DNA from: Sedimenticola sp.
GTDB lineage: Bacteria > Pseudomonadota > Gammaproteobacteria > Chromatiales > Chromatiaceae
Reading direction: 5' to 3'
Length of the DNA stretch: 34,931 nucleotides
Assembly: GCA_027026755.1 (NCBI GenBank)
Contig: JALVNE010000202.1
Coordinates: forward strand, 1-34,931
Shown here: positions 23,386 through 30,246 of the stretch, in pieces
How positions within the stretch are numbered: the first letter of the stretch is position 1
Layout of the letters: each line of letters begins with the position of its first letter
Made by a program: the position numbers and the translations under genes
Notes under the pieces: generated by a model
What the model was told of the DNA's origin: nothing
What the model saw: only the letters and a program-made list of their open reading frames with translations
The model's database searches: none

Positions 23386-24783
23386 CTAGCCTTTTTTTGC
23401 CGCCTTTTTCCTGGCCGTCTTCGCGGCCACCTTCTTGGCGGACCTGCCTGACGCCTTTTTCACGGCCTTTTTCCTGCCCGCGGCTTTCTTCACCGCGGAT
23501 TTCTTTACTGTTTTCTTGCTGACCGGCTTTTTCGCCACTTTTTTCTTGCTGGCAGCCTTCTTGACTATCTTTTTCTTGGCCACCTTCTTGCCGGCTGCAA
23601 CCTTCTTTGCCGCAGCCGCTTTTTTCGTCACAGTCTTATTCGCTACCTTTTTTGCCGCCTTCTTCACGACCTTCTTCTTTGTGGCAGCCTTTTTCACGAC
23701 CTTCTTTTTGACCGCTTTCTGGGTCGCGGCCTTTTTCACCGCTTTTTTCGCCACTTTCTTTACGATCTTCTTCCTTGCGGCGCTTTTTTTCACGGAGGTT
23801 TTCTTCGCGGCGGCCTTCTTCACGACCTTCTTCTTGGCCGGTTTCTTGGCCACAGACTTCTTCACGACTTTCTTCTTGGCCAGTTTCTTGGCCCCGGCCT
23901 TTTTCACCGCCTTTTTGGCCGCACTCTTTTTCACAGCCTGTTTCTTTTTCACTGCAGCCTTTTTCGCCGGAGACTTCTTCACTGCCTTGCCGGTGGCGGA
24001 CGCAGAAGCCCTCATGTCCTCCCCTTCCACCACGGGCAATGCCTCTGCCGGCTTGTTCCCGGCGCTCCCGGGGCTTGCAGGCGTTTCCGCCTTTTCCCTT
24101 TGTTCTTCAGGAGGCTCCAGAACCACGGGCGTAGTATTGTCGATGATGGTCTGCACGCCTTCCCACAACTCGTCCTCGGTGCCATTGGCATCCACCAGGC
24201 GCAGCTTGCCCAGTCCGCGGTAGAAATCCAGCACCGGCTGCACTGCCACGTCGTATTCACGCAATTGGTTGGCGATGTTTTCCTCGTAGCCCCGGGGGCG
24301 ACGGCTTACGCGGGCGCCACAGAGATCACAGATTCCTTCCACCAGGGGAGGGTTGACATAGAGGTTGTAGTGGGTGCCGCAGGCATCACAGTCGATGCGG
24401 CCCACCCGCCGCTCCATGAGTTCGTCCCGGTCGATATCGATCATCAGCACCAGGTCCAGGGGACGGTGTATCTGGTTCAGGGCCTGCTCCATGAATTCGG
24501 CCTGGGACACGTCCTTGGGATAGCCCACCAGCACGAATCCCGGGTCCAGCTCGTTCCTGCTCAGCACCCGCCGGAGGACGATATTGCACACATCATCCGA
24601 TACCCGGCCGGAACCGATGGCATCCCTGGCCAGGCGCCCCAGCTCGTCCTCCTGCTGAGCCATGGCAGAAAGCTCTTCAGCAACTTCCTCAACACTCACC
24701 ACCGGAAAGCCGTATTTATCGGCAATTTTCCTGGAGATCACGGATTTTCCCGAGCCTGGCGGCCCCAACAATATAATCCTCAT
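23386..24783 (-). CDS. Adenylate-kinase-like protein with lysine-rich histone-H1-like tail
   Basis: A 465-residue fusion-like protein. Residues 1 to about 215 are adenylate-kinase-like: P-loop GPPGSGKS (7-14), a zinc-finger-type LID with Cys132, 135, 152 and 155, and LREYDVAVQPVLDFYRGLG. Canonical features are altered: GxPGxGKGT is GPPGSGKSV, and DGFPR is V-G-Y-P-K (86-90), so catalysis or substrate differs from housekeeping Adk. After an acidic/Pro linker (about 216-262), about 200 residues are KKAA/KKVVKK-type repeats like bacterial histone-H1-like proteins, predicted disordered and nucleic-acid binding. ATG 24783 is used because it gives the kinase N-terminus; AAGGA lies 10 nt upstream. 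Divergent from the next gene. Confidence 0.85.
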   Translation of the reverse strand: MRIILLGPPGSGKSVISRKIADKYGFPVVSVEEVAEELSAMAQQEDELGRLARDAIGSGRVSDDVCNIVLRRVLSRNELDPGFVLVGYPKDVSQAEFMEQALNQIHRPLDLVLMIDIDRDELMERRVGRIDCDACGTHYNLYVNPPLVEGICDLCGARVSRRPRGYEENIANQLREYDVAVQPVLDFYRGLGKLRLVDANGTEDELWEGVQTIIDNTTPVVLEPPEEQREKAETPASPGSAGNKPAEALPVVEGEDMRASASATGKAVKKSPAKKAAVKKKQAVKKSAAKKAVKKAGAKKLAKKKVVKKSVAKKPAKKKVVKKAAAKKTSVKKSAARKKIVKKVAKKAVKKAATQKAVKKKVVKKAATKKKVVKKAAKKVANKTVTKKAAAAKKVAAGKKVAKKKIVKKAASKKKVAKKPVSKKTVKKSAVKKAAGRKKAVKKASGRSAKKVAAKTARKKAAKKG

Positions 24784-24956
24784 GCGCACATTGTCCTTGA
24801 AGAGCAATTCATTGCCGGCCGAATATATCCTGCCTCGGGTTTTTCCTTTATAATTGGCGAGATTACCCGGACCAACGACCATTTTGCTACATAGCTAATC
24901 GCAGTTGGCCTCCAATGTCAAATCGAAAACAGGCAAAGTTCCTGATTTTCTGTACT

Positions 24957-24997
24957 TTTTTGACGCATTAACGCATTTCGGCAGGTTTTTGACGCAT
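24957..24997 (+). repeat. Direct repeat TTTTTGACGCAT before a small gene
   Basis: The 12-mer TTTTTGACGCAT occurs at 24957-24968 and again at 24986-24997, with a further AACGCAT between. The second copy ends 1 nt before the ATG of the next gene. It may be an operator or leader element in the divergent kinase/unknown-gene region, or a small chance duplication. Confidence 0.6.
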
Positions 24998-24998
24998 C

Positions 24999-25343
24999 AT
25001 GGCCACAATTCCCGATTACGGCAAAAGTGAAGAATGGATCATCAAGACCACCCTGAAGGAACGCTATGGAGAAGACATCCCCTTCGAATACGCTGATGCG
25101 GAAATCCGCCTCGCCCCCGCCGACCGCGAGTTGAGCATCTGCCCCGTGGTGTATTGGCAGAAGGATGGCTGCAACTTCGTCATCTTCAAGACCGGCGACC
25201 GCCGCTATCGCTGCCAGTTTTTCTACCGTGGCTATCAGCAGTATGGCACCGGCGTGCATGAATATGACGATCTGAGCGAATGCATCGTGTCCCTGCTGCA
25301 GGCCCAGGCCGATCATGAAGCCAGGGAGCGCGGCGAGATCTGA
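24999..25343 (+). CDS. Small conserved-looking protein of unknown function
   Basis: A 114-residue acidic, soluble protein with no signal peptide or membrane segment. It is not assigned to a known family here. Visible features: TTLKERYGEDIPFEYADAEI, a central Cys-containing VVYWQKDGCNFVIFK, then an aromatic patch (RCQFFYRGYQQYGTG). The coding frame is open, reads forward of PFK by 61 nt, and codon use matches its neighbours, supporting a real gene. The Shine-Dalgarno is poor. Position suggests co-expression with PFK but gives no function. Confidence 0.75.
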   Translation: MATIPDYGKSEEWIIKTTLKERYGEDIPFEYADAEIRLAPADRELSICPVVYWQKDGCNFVIFKTGDRRYRCQFFYRGYQQYGTGVHEYDDLSECIVSLLQAQADHEARERGEI

Positions 25344-25404
25344 TACGGACCCGGAACCGAATTTCACACATCTATCAAAACTCTAAGCAAATGAGGGAGT
25401 TATC

Positions 25405-26661
25405 ATGACAGCAAAGAATGCTTTCTATGCACAGTCCGGCGGCGTGACCGCCGTCATCAACGCGTCCGCCTGCGGCGTGATCGAAACCTGCCGCAAGCAC
25501 AGCGACAAGATTGCCAACGTCTATGCCGGCCGTAACGGCATCATCGGCGCCCTGACCGAGGATCTCATCGACACCAACCAGGAGTCCGCCGAGGATATCG
25601 CCGCGCTGAAGACCACTCCCTCCGGCGCCTTTGGCTCCTGCCGCTACAAGCTCAAGAGCCTGGAAGAAAACCAGCGCGAATACGAGCGCCTCATCGAGGT
25701 GTTCAAGGCCCACAACATCGGCTATTTCTTCTACAACGGCGGCGGCGACTCCGCCGATACCTGCTTCAAGGTGTCCCAGCTGTCCGAGAAAATGGGCTTC
25801 CCCGTGCAGGCCATCCATGTGCCCAAGACCGTGGACAACGACCTGCCTATCACCGACAACTGTCCGGGCTTCGGCTCCGTGGCCAAGTACATCGCCGTTT
25901 CCACTCTGGAAGCCAGCTATGACGTGCGCTCCATGGCGAAAACCTCCACCAAGATCTTCGTCATCGAGGTCATGGGCCGTCATGCCGGCTGGATTGCCGC
26001 TGCGGGCGCCCTGGTCGAGGACTACGGCATTCCCGTGGTCACCCTGTTCCCCGAGGTGGAATTCGACCAGAAGAAATTCCTTGCCGCGGTGGACGCCAAG
26101 GTCAAGGAATTCGGCTATTGCACCGTGGTGGTTTCCGAAGGCTGTCACTGGCCCGACGGCAAGTTCCTGGCCGAGCAGGGCACCCGCGACGACTTCGGCC
26201 ACGCCCAGCTCGGCGGTGCCGCCCCTGTGGTGGCCAACATGATCAAGGAGGCCCTGGGTTACAAGTTCCACTGGGCCGTGGCCGACTACCTGCAGCGTGC
26301 CGCCCGCCATCTGGCGTCCGAATCGGACGTGGAGCAGGCCTACGCCCTGGGTGAAGCTGCGGTGAACATGGCCCTGGAAGGCCACAATTCCATCATGCCC
26401 ACGGTGGTGCGCGAGTCTTCCAGCCCCTACAAGTGGAGCATCGGCATGGCGCCCCTGTCCGAAGTGGCCAATGTGGAAAAGATGATGCCCATGGACTTCA
26501 TCAGCGATGATGGCTTCGGCATCACCGATGGCTGCAAGGAATACCTGTATCCCCTGATCCAGGGCGAAGCCTATCCTGAGTATGATGAAAACGGCATGCC
26601 CCGTTACGTCACCATGAAAGGCATTGCTGTACCGCGCAAGCTGGCCGATTTCGAACTCTGA
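25405..26661 (+). CDS. 6-phosphofructokinase, probably PPi-dependent
   Basis: Phosphorylates fructose-6-phosphate at C1, probably reversibly with pyrophosphate. The 418-residue protein has AQSGGVTAVINAS at the N-terminus, NGGGDSADT (111-119) where ATP enzymes have GGDGS, PKTVDNDLP (140-148) and VMGRHAGW. An Asp in place of the second Gly (D115) together with Lys141 after Pro is the accepted signature of PPi-PFK. This type is reported from methanotrophs and sulfur-oxidising symbionts, where it also serves the Calvin cycle and gluconeogenesis. The start has GAGGGAG upstream. A soluble PPase gene lies about 1.2 kb downstream on the same strand. PPi use is inferred from residues. Confidence 0.9.
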   Translation: MTAKNAFYAQSGGVTAVINASACGVIETCRKHSDKIANVYAGRNGIIGALTEDLIDTNQESAEDIAALKTTPSGAFGSCRYKLKSLEENQREYERLIEVFKAHNIGYFFYNGGGDSADTCFKVSQLSEKMGFPVQAIHVPKTVDNDLPITDNCPGFGSVAKYIAVSTLEASYDVRSMAKTSTKIFVIEVMGRHAGWIAAAGALVEDYGIPVVTLFPEVEFDQKKFLAAVDAKVKEFGYCTVVVSEGCHWPDGKFLAEQGTRDDFGHAQLGGAAPVVANMIKEALGYKFHWAVADYLQRAARHLASESDVEQAYALGEAAVNMALEGHNSIMPTVVRESSSPYKWSIGMAPLSEVANVEKMMPMDFISDDGFGITDGCKEYLYPLIQGEAYPEYDENGMPRYVTMKGIAVPRKLADFEL

Positions 26662-26670
26662 TGCGAATTG

Positions 26671-26688
26671 CCTGCCCTGCGGGGCAGG
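26671..26688 (+). promoter_or_regulatory. Hairpin covering the ribosome-binding site of a small gene
   Basis: CCTGCCC TGCG GGGCAGG forms a perfect 7-bp stem (26671-26677/26682-26688). The ATG of the next gene begins 1 nt after it, so the only purine-rich sequence available as Shine-Dalgarno (GGGCAGG) is inside the stem. Translation may depend on ribosomes arriving from PFK, whose stop is only 9 nt before the stem. Confidence 0.45.
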
Positions 26689-26689
26689 C

Positions 26690-26899
26690 ATGACCCAGAT
26701 GAAACTGGACCGGGCCCGGGAACTCATCCAGGTGCAGCTGCAGTTCAAGAGCGGCTACAACCGCAATTCCGTGCGCATGGTGCTGGCGGAAGTGCAAAAG
26801 ATCCACGGCCAGGGCGCCGTGGACCAGCTCATTCGGGAACTGGATCTGGAAAACCGATTCGACCTGAGACCGGGGACCGATTTTTCCAGTCTCAGATAA
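26690..26899 (+). CDS. Small protein of unknown function downstream of PFK
   Basis: A 69-residue, soluble, largely helical protein with no signal peptide. It reads MTQMKLDRARELIQVQLQ, then GYNRNSVRMVLAEVQK, then AVDQLIRELDLENRF. Not assigned to a family with certainty. Start: ATG 26690, or ATG 26699 nine nt later. An open frame extends upstream into PFK but looks like a shadow. It lies 28 nt after the PFK stop and before a peroxiredoxin with its own strong ribosome-binding site. Codon use and position argue that it is real. Confidence 0.7.
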   Translation: MTQMKLDRARELIQVQLQFKSGYNRNSVRMVLAEVQKIHGQGAVDQLIRELDLENRFDLRPGTDFSSLR

Positions 26900-26930
26900 A
26901 CAACAAACCCATAAACTCTAGGAGAACATT

Positions 26931-27536
26931 ATGTCAGTACTGGTAGGCCGCGAGGCACCCGACTTTACCGCACCCGCGGTTATGGGCGATGGCAGCATCG
27001 TCGATGATTTCAACCTGAAGAGCCACACCAAGGACAAGTACGCGGTGGTTTTCTTCTATCCCCTGGACTTTACCTTCGTGTGCCCGTCCGAGCTGATCGC
27101 CTTCGATCACCGCCTGGACGAGTTCACCAAGCGCAACGTGGAAGTCATCGGCGTGTCCATCGACTCCCACTTCACCCACAACGCCTGGCGCAACACCCCC
27201 GTCAACGAAGGCGGCATCGGCCCGGTACGCTATCCCCTGGTGGCGGACATGACCCATGGCATCTGCAAGGCCTATGACGTGGAAACCCCCGACGGCGCCG
27301 TGGCTTTCCGTGGCTCCTTCCTCATCGACAAGGAAGGCATCGTGCGTCACCAGGTCGTCAACGACCTGCCCCTGGGCCGCAACATCGATGAGATGCTGCG
27401 CATGGTGGACGCCCTGCAATTCCACGAAACCCACGGCGAAGTCTGCCCGGCGGGCTGGAAGGAAGGTGACGAGGGCATGAAGGATACCCCGGACGGCGTG
27501 GCTGACTATCTGGCCAAGCACGCGGAAGAGCTGTAA
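26931..27536 (+). CDS. Peroxiredoxin, typical 2-Cys (AhpC/Prx1 type)
   Basis: Reduces peroxides in the cytoplasm. The 201-residue protein has the peroxidatic Cys51 in DFTFVCPSE, the resolving Cys172 in GEVCPAGW and GGIGPV at the place of the GGLG motif linked to over-oxidation sensitivity. Length and layout fit Prx1/AhpC. The start has AGGAG 8 nt upstream, and a strong terminator follows. No ahpF or thioredoxin reductase partner is adjacent. Confidence 0.95.
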   Translation: MSVLVGREAPDFTAPAVMGDGSIVDDFNLKSHTKDKYAVVFFYPLDFTFVCPSELIAFDHRLDEFTKRNVEVIGVSIDSHFTHNAWRNTPVNEGGIGPVRYPLVADMTHGICKAYDVETPDGAVAFRGSFLIDKEGIVRHQVVNDLPLGRNIDEMLRMVDALQFHETHGEVCPAGWKEGDEGMKDTPDGVADYLAKHAEEL

Positions 27537-27556
27537 ATCAGCACCAACGCTGCGAC

Positions 27557-27581
27557 AAGCCGGCCTTCGGGCCGGCTTTTT
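27557..27581 (+). terminator. Intrinsic terminator after the peroxiredoxin
   Basis: Stem GCCGGCC/GGCCGGC (27559-27565/27570-27576) with a stable TTCG loop, extended by AA/TT, and followed by a T-run. It closes the PFK - small protein - peroxiredoxin stretch. Confidence 0.9.
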
Positions 27582-27602
27582 GCCTTTTGTCGGGGTAGGA
27601 AG

Positions 27603-27669
27603 GGCTCGGAGTCACATCAGGGGAAAGGTGCGCAGATTCAACCACCTTGGCTGATTTGACTCCGACCCC
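27603..27669. repeat. REP-like inverted-repeat element, first of a tandem pair
   Basis: Left arm CGGAGTCACATCAG (27607-27620) pairs with CTGATTTGACTCCG (27651-27664) with one mismatch around a 30-nt centre. It is almost the same sequence as the element at 27722-27785, including the interior GGGAAAGGTGCG. The right end TTTGACTCCGACCCC is identical to the right end of the element at 18400-18415, so they belong to one family. Confidence 0.8.
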
Positions 27670-27721
27670 TCACTGCGCGACCCTTCCCCTTGGCCCCTCT
27701 CCCCGGCCAAGATTGGAGGGA

Positions 27722-27785
27722 TTGGAGTCACATCAGGGGAAAGGTGCGTAAATTCAACTACGTCGGCTGATTTGACTCCGCCCCC
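27722..27785. repeat. REP-like inverted-repeat element, second of a tandem pair
   Basis: Left arm TGGAGTCACATCAG (27723-27736) pairs with CTGATTTGACTCCG (27767-27780) with mismatches at the tip and near the centre. It is a direct repeat of the element 117 nt upstream with several point changes. Both lie in the 290-nt gap before ppa, which contains no gene. It ends about 40 nt before the ppa start, so the ppa promoter is probably in or beside it. Confidence 0.8.
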
Positions 27786-27826
27786 TTAGATTCCGACATA
27801 ACGACTACAACCAGGAGTGATACACC

Positions 27827-28375
27827 ATGAACCTCGACCGCGTAACCCGGGGCAGCAACGTCCCCGACGAAATCAACGTCATCATTGAGATCCCGGCCAA
27901 TGCCGAGCCGGTGAAATACGAGGTGGACAAGGAATCCGGCGCCATGTTCGTGGACCGCATCCTGCGCACGGCCATGCGCTACCCGGTGAACTACGGCTAC
28001 ATTCCCCATACCCTGTCCGACGACGGCGACCCCTGCGATGTGCTGGTGCCCACGGCCTTCCCCCTGATTCCCGGCTCTGTGATACGCTGCCGCCCTGTGG
28101 CGGTGCTGAAGATGACCGATGAATCCGGCGACGACGCCAAGGTGGTGGCGGTGCCTGTCGATGACATCACCGACCGCTGGTCCCATGTCAGAGATGTAGA
28201 TGACATGCCCAGGGAACTCATGGAGCGCATGGCCCATTTCTTCGAACATTACAAAGACCTGGATGAAGGCAAGTGGGTGCGGGTGCAGGGCTGGGAAGGC
28301 GCGGACGCCGCGCGCAAGGAAATCACCGATTCCGTAGCCATGTTCGATAGCGCGCCGGAAAAGCCCCATTTCTGA
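27827..28375 (+). CDS. ppa: Inorganic pyrophosphatase (family I, soluble)
   Basis: Hydrolyses PPi to phosphate. The 182-residue protein has the family I signature with D66, D68 and D71 in [10 protein letters not shown] and the upstream NYGYIP. The start has AGGAG 9 nt upstream. The stop TGA shares its last base with the ATG of the following phosphoesterase, so the two are translationally coupled. The combination with a PPi-type PFK in the same neighbourhood means cytoplasmic PPi supply and removal meet here. Confidence 0.97.
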   Translation: MNLDRVTRGSNVPDEINVIIEIPANAEPVKYEVDKESGAMFVDRILRTAMRYPVNYGYIPHTLSDDGDPCDVLVPTAFPLIPGSVIRCRPVAVLKMTDESGDDAKVVAVPVDDITDRWSHVRDVDDMPRELMERMAHFFEHYKDLDEGKWVRVQGWEGADAARKEITDSVAMFDSAPEKPHF

Positions 28376-28917
28376 TGAAAATCTGTATCCTCTCTGACAG
28401 CCACGACCACATCCCTCTACTGGAGGCTGCCGTCAAAGACGCCGCCACCCTGGGGGCCGAAGCCGTGGTGCATTGTGGCGACGTGGTCGCCCCCAGCACC
28501 CTGGGCTGTCTGGAGCAGTTCAAGCTGCCGGTGCATGTCATTCATGGCAACAACACCGGCGACCTCTACGCCCTCACCCGCCTCAGTCACAAGCCTGGCG
28601 GCATCTTGCGCTATCATGGCATGGACGCTGGCATCGAGCTTGGAGGACGGCGCATCTTCCTGGTGCATTATCCCCACTACGCCCGCGCCATGGCTGCCAC
28701 CGGCGACTGGGACCTGGTCTGCTGCGGCCACAGTCACAAAGTCTCCATCGAGTGGCTGCCCAACGTGAACGGCGGTCAGACCGCCCTGGTCAACCCGGGC
28801 ACCGTGGGCGGCGTGGGCAAACCCCAGGCCACCTGGGTGCTGGGTGACCTGGACGCCATGACCTTCGAGGTCCACGAGGTTTCCAAATCCATTGAATTCG
28901 ACCAGGTCAGCGCATGA
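28375..28917 (+). CDS. YfcE-like metallophosphoesterase
   Basis: A 180-residue calcineurin-like phosphodiesterase of the YfcE/MJ0936 family. All metal ligands are visible: Asp8 and His10 in SDSHDH, Asp36 in HCGDVV, Asn59 in HGNN, a His in VHYPH and GHSH (118-121). E. coli YfcE cleaves phosphodiesters in vitro; the physiological substrate is unknown. The start overlaps the ppa stop by 1 nt (TGATG) and the end overlaps moaC by 4 nt, so it is part of a coupled chain. Confidence 0.92.
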   Translation: MKICILSDSHDHIPLLEAAVKDAATLGAEAVVHCGDVVAPSTLGCLEQFKLPVHVIHGNNTGDLYALTRLSHKPGGILRYHGMDAGIELGGRRIFLVHYPHYARAMAATGDWDLVCCGHSHKVSIEWLPNVNGGQTALVNPGTVGGVGKPQATWVLGDLDAMTFEVHEVSKSIEFDQVSA

Positions 28918-29396
28918 GCAAACTCACTCACTTCGACGAACAAGGGCAAGCCCACATGGTGGACGTGGGCGCCAAGGACCATACCCACCGGATTGCTGTC
29001 ACCAGCGGCCATATCAGCATGGAAGCCGATACCCTGAAACTCGTCGAGGAAGGCGGCCACAAGAAAGGCGACGTGCTGGGCATCGCCCGGGTGGCCGGGA
29101 TCATGGCCGCCAAAAAGACCCCGGACCTGGTGCCCCTGTGCCACCCCCTGGCCCTGACCCGCATTGCCATCGATTTCCATATCGACCGGGAAGCCAGCCG
29201 GGTGCACTGCCGCGCCCAGGTGGAAACCCGCGGCCAGACCGGGGTGGAAATGGAAGCCTTGTGCGCCACCCAGGTGGCCCTGCTCACCATCTATGATATG
29301 TGCAAGGCCGTGGACCGGGGCATGGTCATCGGCGAGGTCCGCCTGGAAGAAAAGATGGGCGGGAAATCCGGGCACTGGAAGCGCGGGCATGAATGA
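28914..29396 (+). CDS. moaC: Cyclic pyranopterin monophosphate synthase
   Basis: Second step of molybdenum-cofactor synthesis, making cPMP after MoaA. The 160-residue protein has [40 protein letters not shown] and GVEMEAL, all MoaC hallmarks. The length is normal. ATG overlaps the phosphoesterase stop (ATGA), and the engB start lies 8 nt inside its end. No other moa gene is adjacent, although moeB lies 12 kb away. Confidence 0.97.
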   Translation: MSKLTHFDEQGQAHMVDVGAKDHTHRIAVTSGHISMEADTLKLVEEGGHKKGDVLGIARVAGIMAAKKTPDLVPLCHPLALTRIAIDFHIDREASRVHCRAQVETRGQTGVEMEALCATQVALLTIYDMCKAVDRGMVIGEVRLEEKMGGKSGHWKRGHE

Positions 29397-29991
29397 CAAG
29401 TTCTTTCGCCAGGCCAGATTCCTGACCTCGGCGGCAAAGCTGAGTCAGTGTCCACCCGACCAGGGTTATGAGGTCGCCTTCGCCGGACGCTCCAACGCGG
29501 GCAAATCTTCCGCCATCAACACCTTGTGCGACCACAAGGGCCTGGCCAAGACCAGCAAGACCCCCGGACGCACCCAGCTCATCAATTTTTTCGAACTGGA
29601 CGATGAACGCCGGCTGGTGGACCTGCCCGGTTACGGCTATGCCAAAGTGGCTGTGAGTATCAAGAAAGACTGGCAGGGAAACCTGGCCACTTACCTGGAA
29701 AAACGCCAGTGCCTGCGCGGGCTGATCCTCATGATGGACGTGCGCCACCCCCTCAAGGATTTCGATGTGCAGATGCTGGAATGGGCTGCTCACATCGAGC
29801 TGCCGGTGCATGTGCTGCTCACCAAGGCAGACAAACTCAAAAGAGGCCCTGCCAGCGTCAGCCTGCAGAAGGTGGGGAAAACCCTGGAGGAGATGGATGG
29901 TAATTTCTCTGTGCAGCTGTTCTCCTCCCTGAACAAAACCGGGGTATCTGCAGCCCATCAGAAGCTCAATCAATGGTTGGCGCGGGACTGA
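29389..29991 (+). CDS. engB: Ribosome-biogenesis GTP-binding protein YihA/YsxC
   Basis: Small TRAFAC GTPase needed for late 50S assembly. The 200-residue protein shows G1 GRSNAGKS (33-40), the G2 Thr region ([12 protein letters not shown]), G3 DLPGYGYA and G4 TKADKL. ATG 29389 overlaps the moaC 3' end by 8 nt; a longer frame upstream lies inside moaC and is ignored. It is convergent with rof; only 30 nt separate the stops and no terminator is obvious. Confidence 0.96.
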   Translation: MNDKFFRQARFLTSAAKLSQCPPDQGYEVAFAGRSNAGKSSAINTLCDHKGLAKTSKTPGRTQLINFFELDDERRLVDLPGYGYAKVAVSIKKDWQGNLATYLEKRQCLRGLILMMDVRHPLKDFDVQMLEWAAHIELPVHVLLTKADKLKRGPASVSLQKVGKTLEEMDGNFSVQLFSSLNKTGVSAAHQKLNQWLARD

Positions 29992-30021
29992 GCCGAGCAG
30001 CAAGAAGCCGCCCCAAACCGC

Positions 30022-30246
30022 CTACAGCCGAATACGATCCAGGCGCAGATCCCGGATTTCCCCATCCGCCAACCGCAGGCGCAGATATTCCGCCCCCTGG
30101 CGGGTGAACACGTCTTCGATCCGCCCCCGCAGTTGCTGCTCACCCCCCTGGTCATCCACATGGACCAGGGAAACGTCCGCCCGGCGCATGGCCAGCCGTT
30201 CATATTCACTGTGCAAGCCACAGGAAACCGGTTGATAATCATCCAT
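30022..30246 (-). CDS. rof: Rho-binding antiterminator (Rof/YaeO family)
   Basis: A 74-residue homologue of E. coli Rof (YaeO), a small protein that binds Rho and blocks its RNA-binding site. The match is seen in the opening MDDYQPVSC, the central LRGRIEDVFTRQGAEYLRLRL and the ending DLRLDRIRL, compared with DTYQPINC and RELRLDKI in E. coli. It is a little shorter than the E. coli protein (about 85). ATG 30246 overlaps the hemW stop, so the two frames share 8 nt. A longer frame extends into hemW and is ignored. Confidence 0.85.
   Translation of the reverse strand: MDDYQPVSCGLHSEYERLAMRRADVSLVHVDDQGGEQQLRGRIEDVFTRQGAEYLRLRLADGEIRDLRLDRIRL

Noticed and set aside
23435..24223. Phe-rich hydrophobic open frame on the plus strand
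   Set aside because: It is the reverse complement of the lysine-rich tail codons (AAG/AAA read as CTT/TTT), not a membrane protein.
25375..26748. 457-codon open frame antisense to PFK
   Set aside because: It mirrors the PFK codons, is His/Gly-rich and has no motif; PFK is unambiguous.
27603..27785. Possible CRISPR array
   Set aside because: Only two units, each itself a palindrome with long arms, at 117-nt spacing and with no cas genes nearby.
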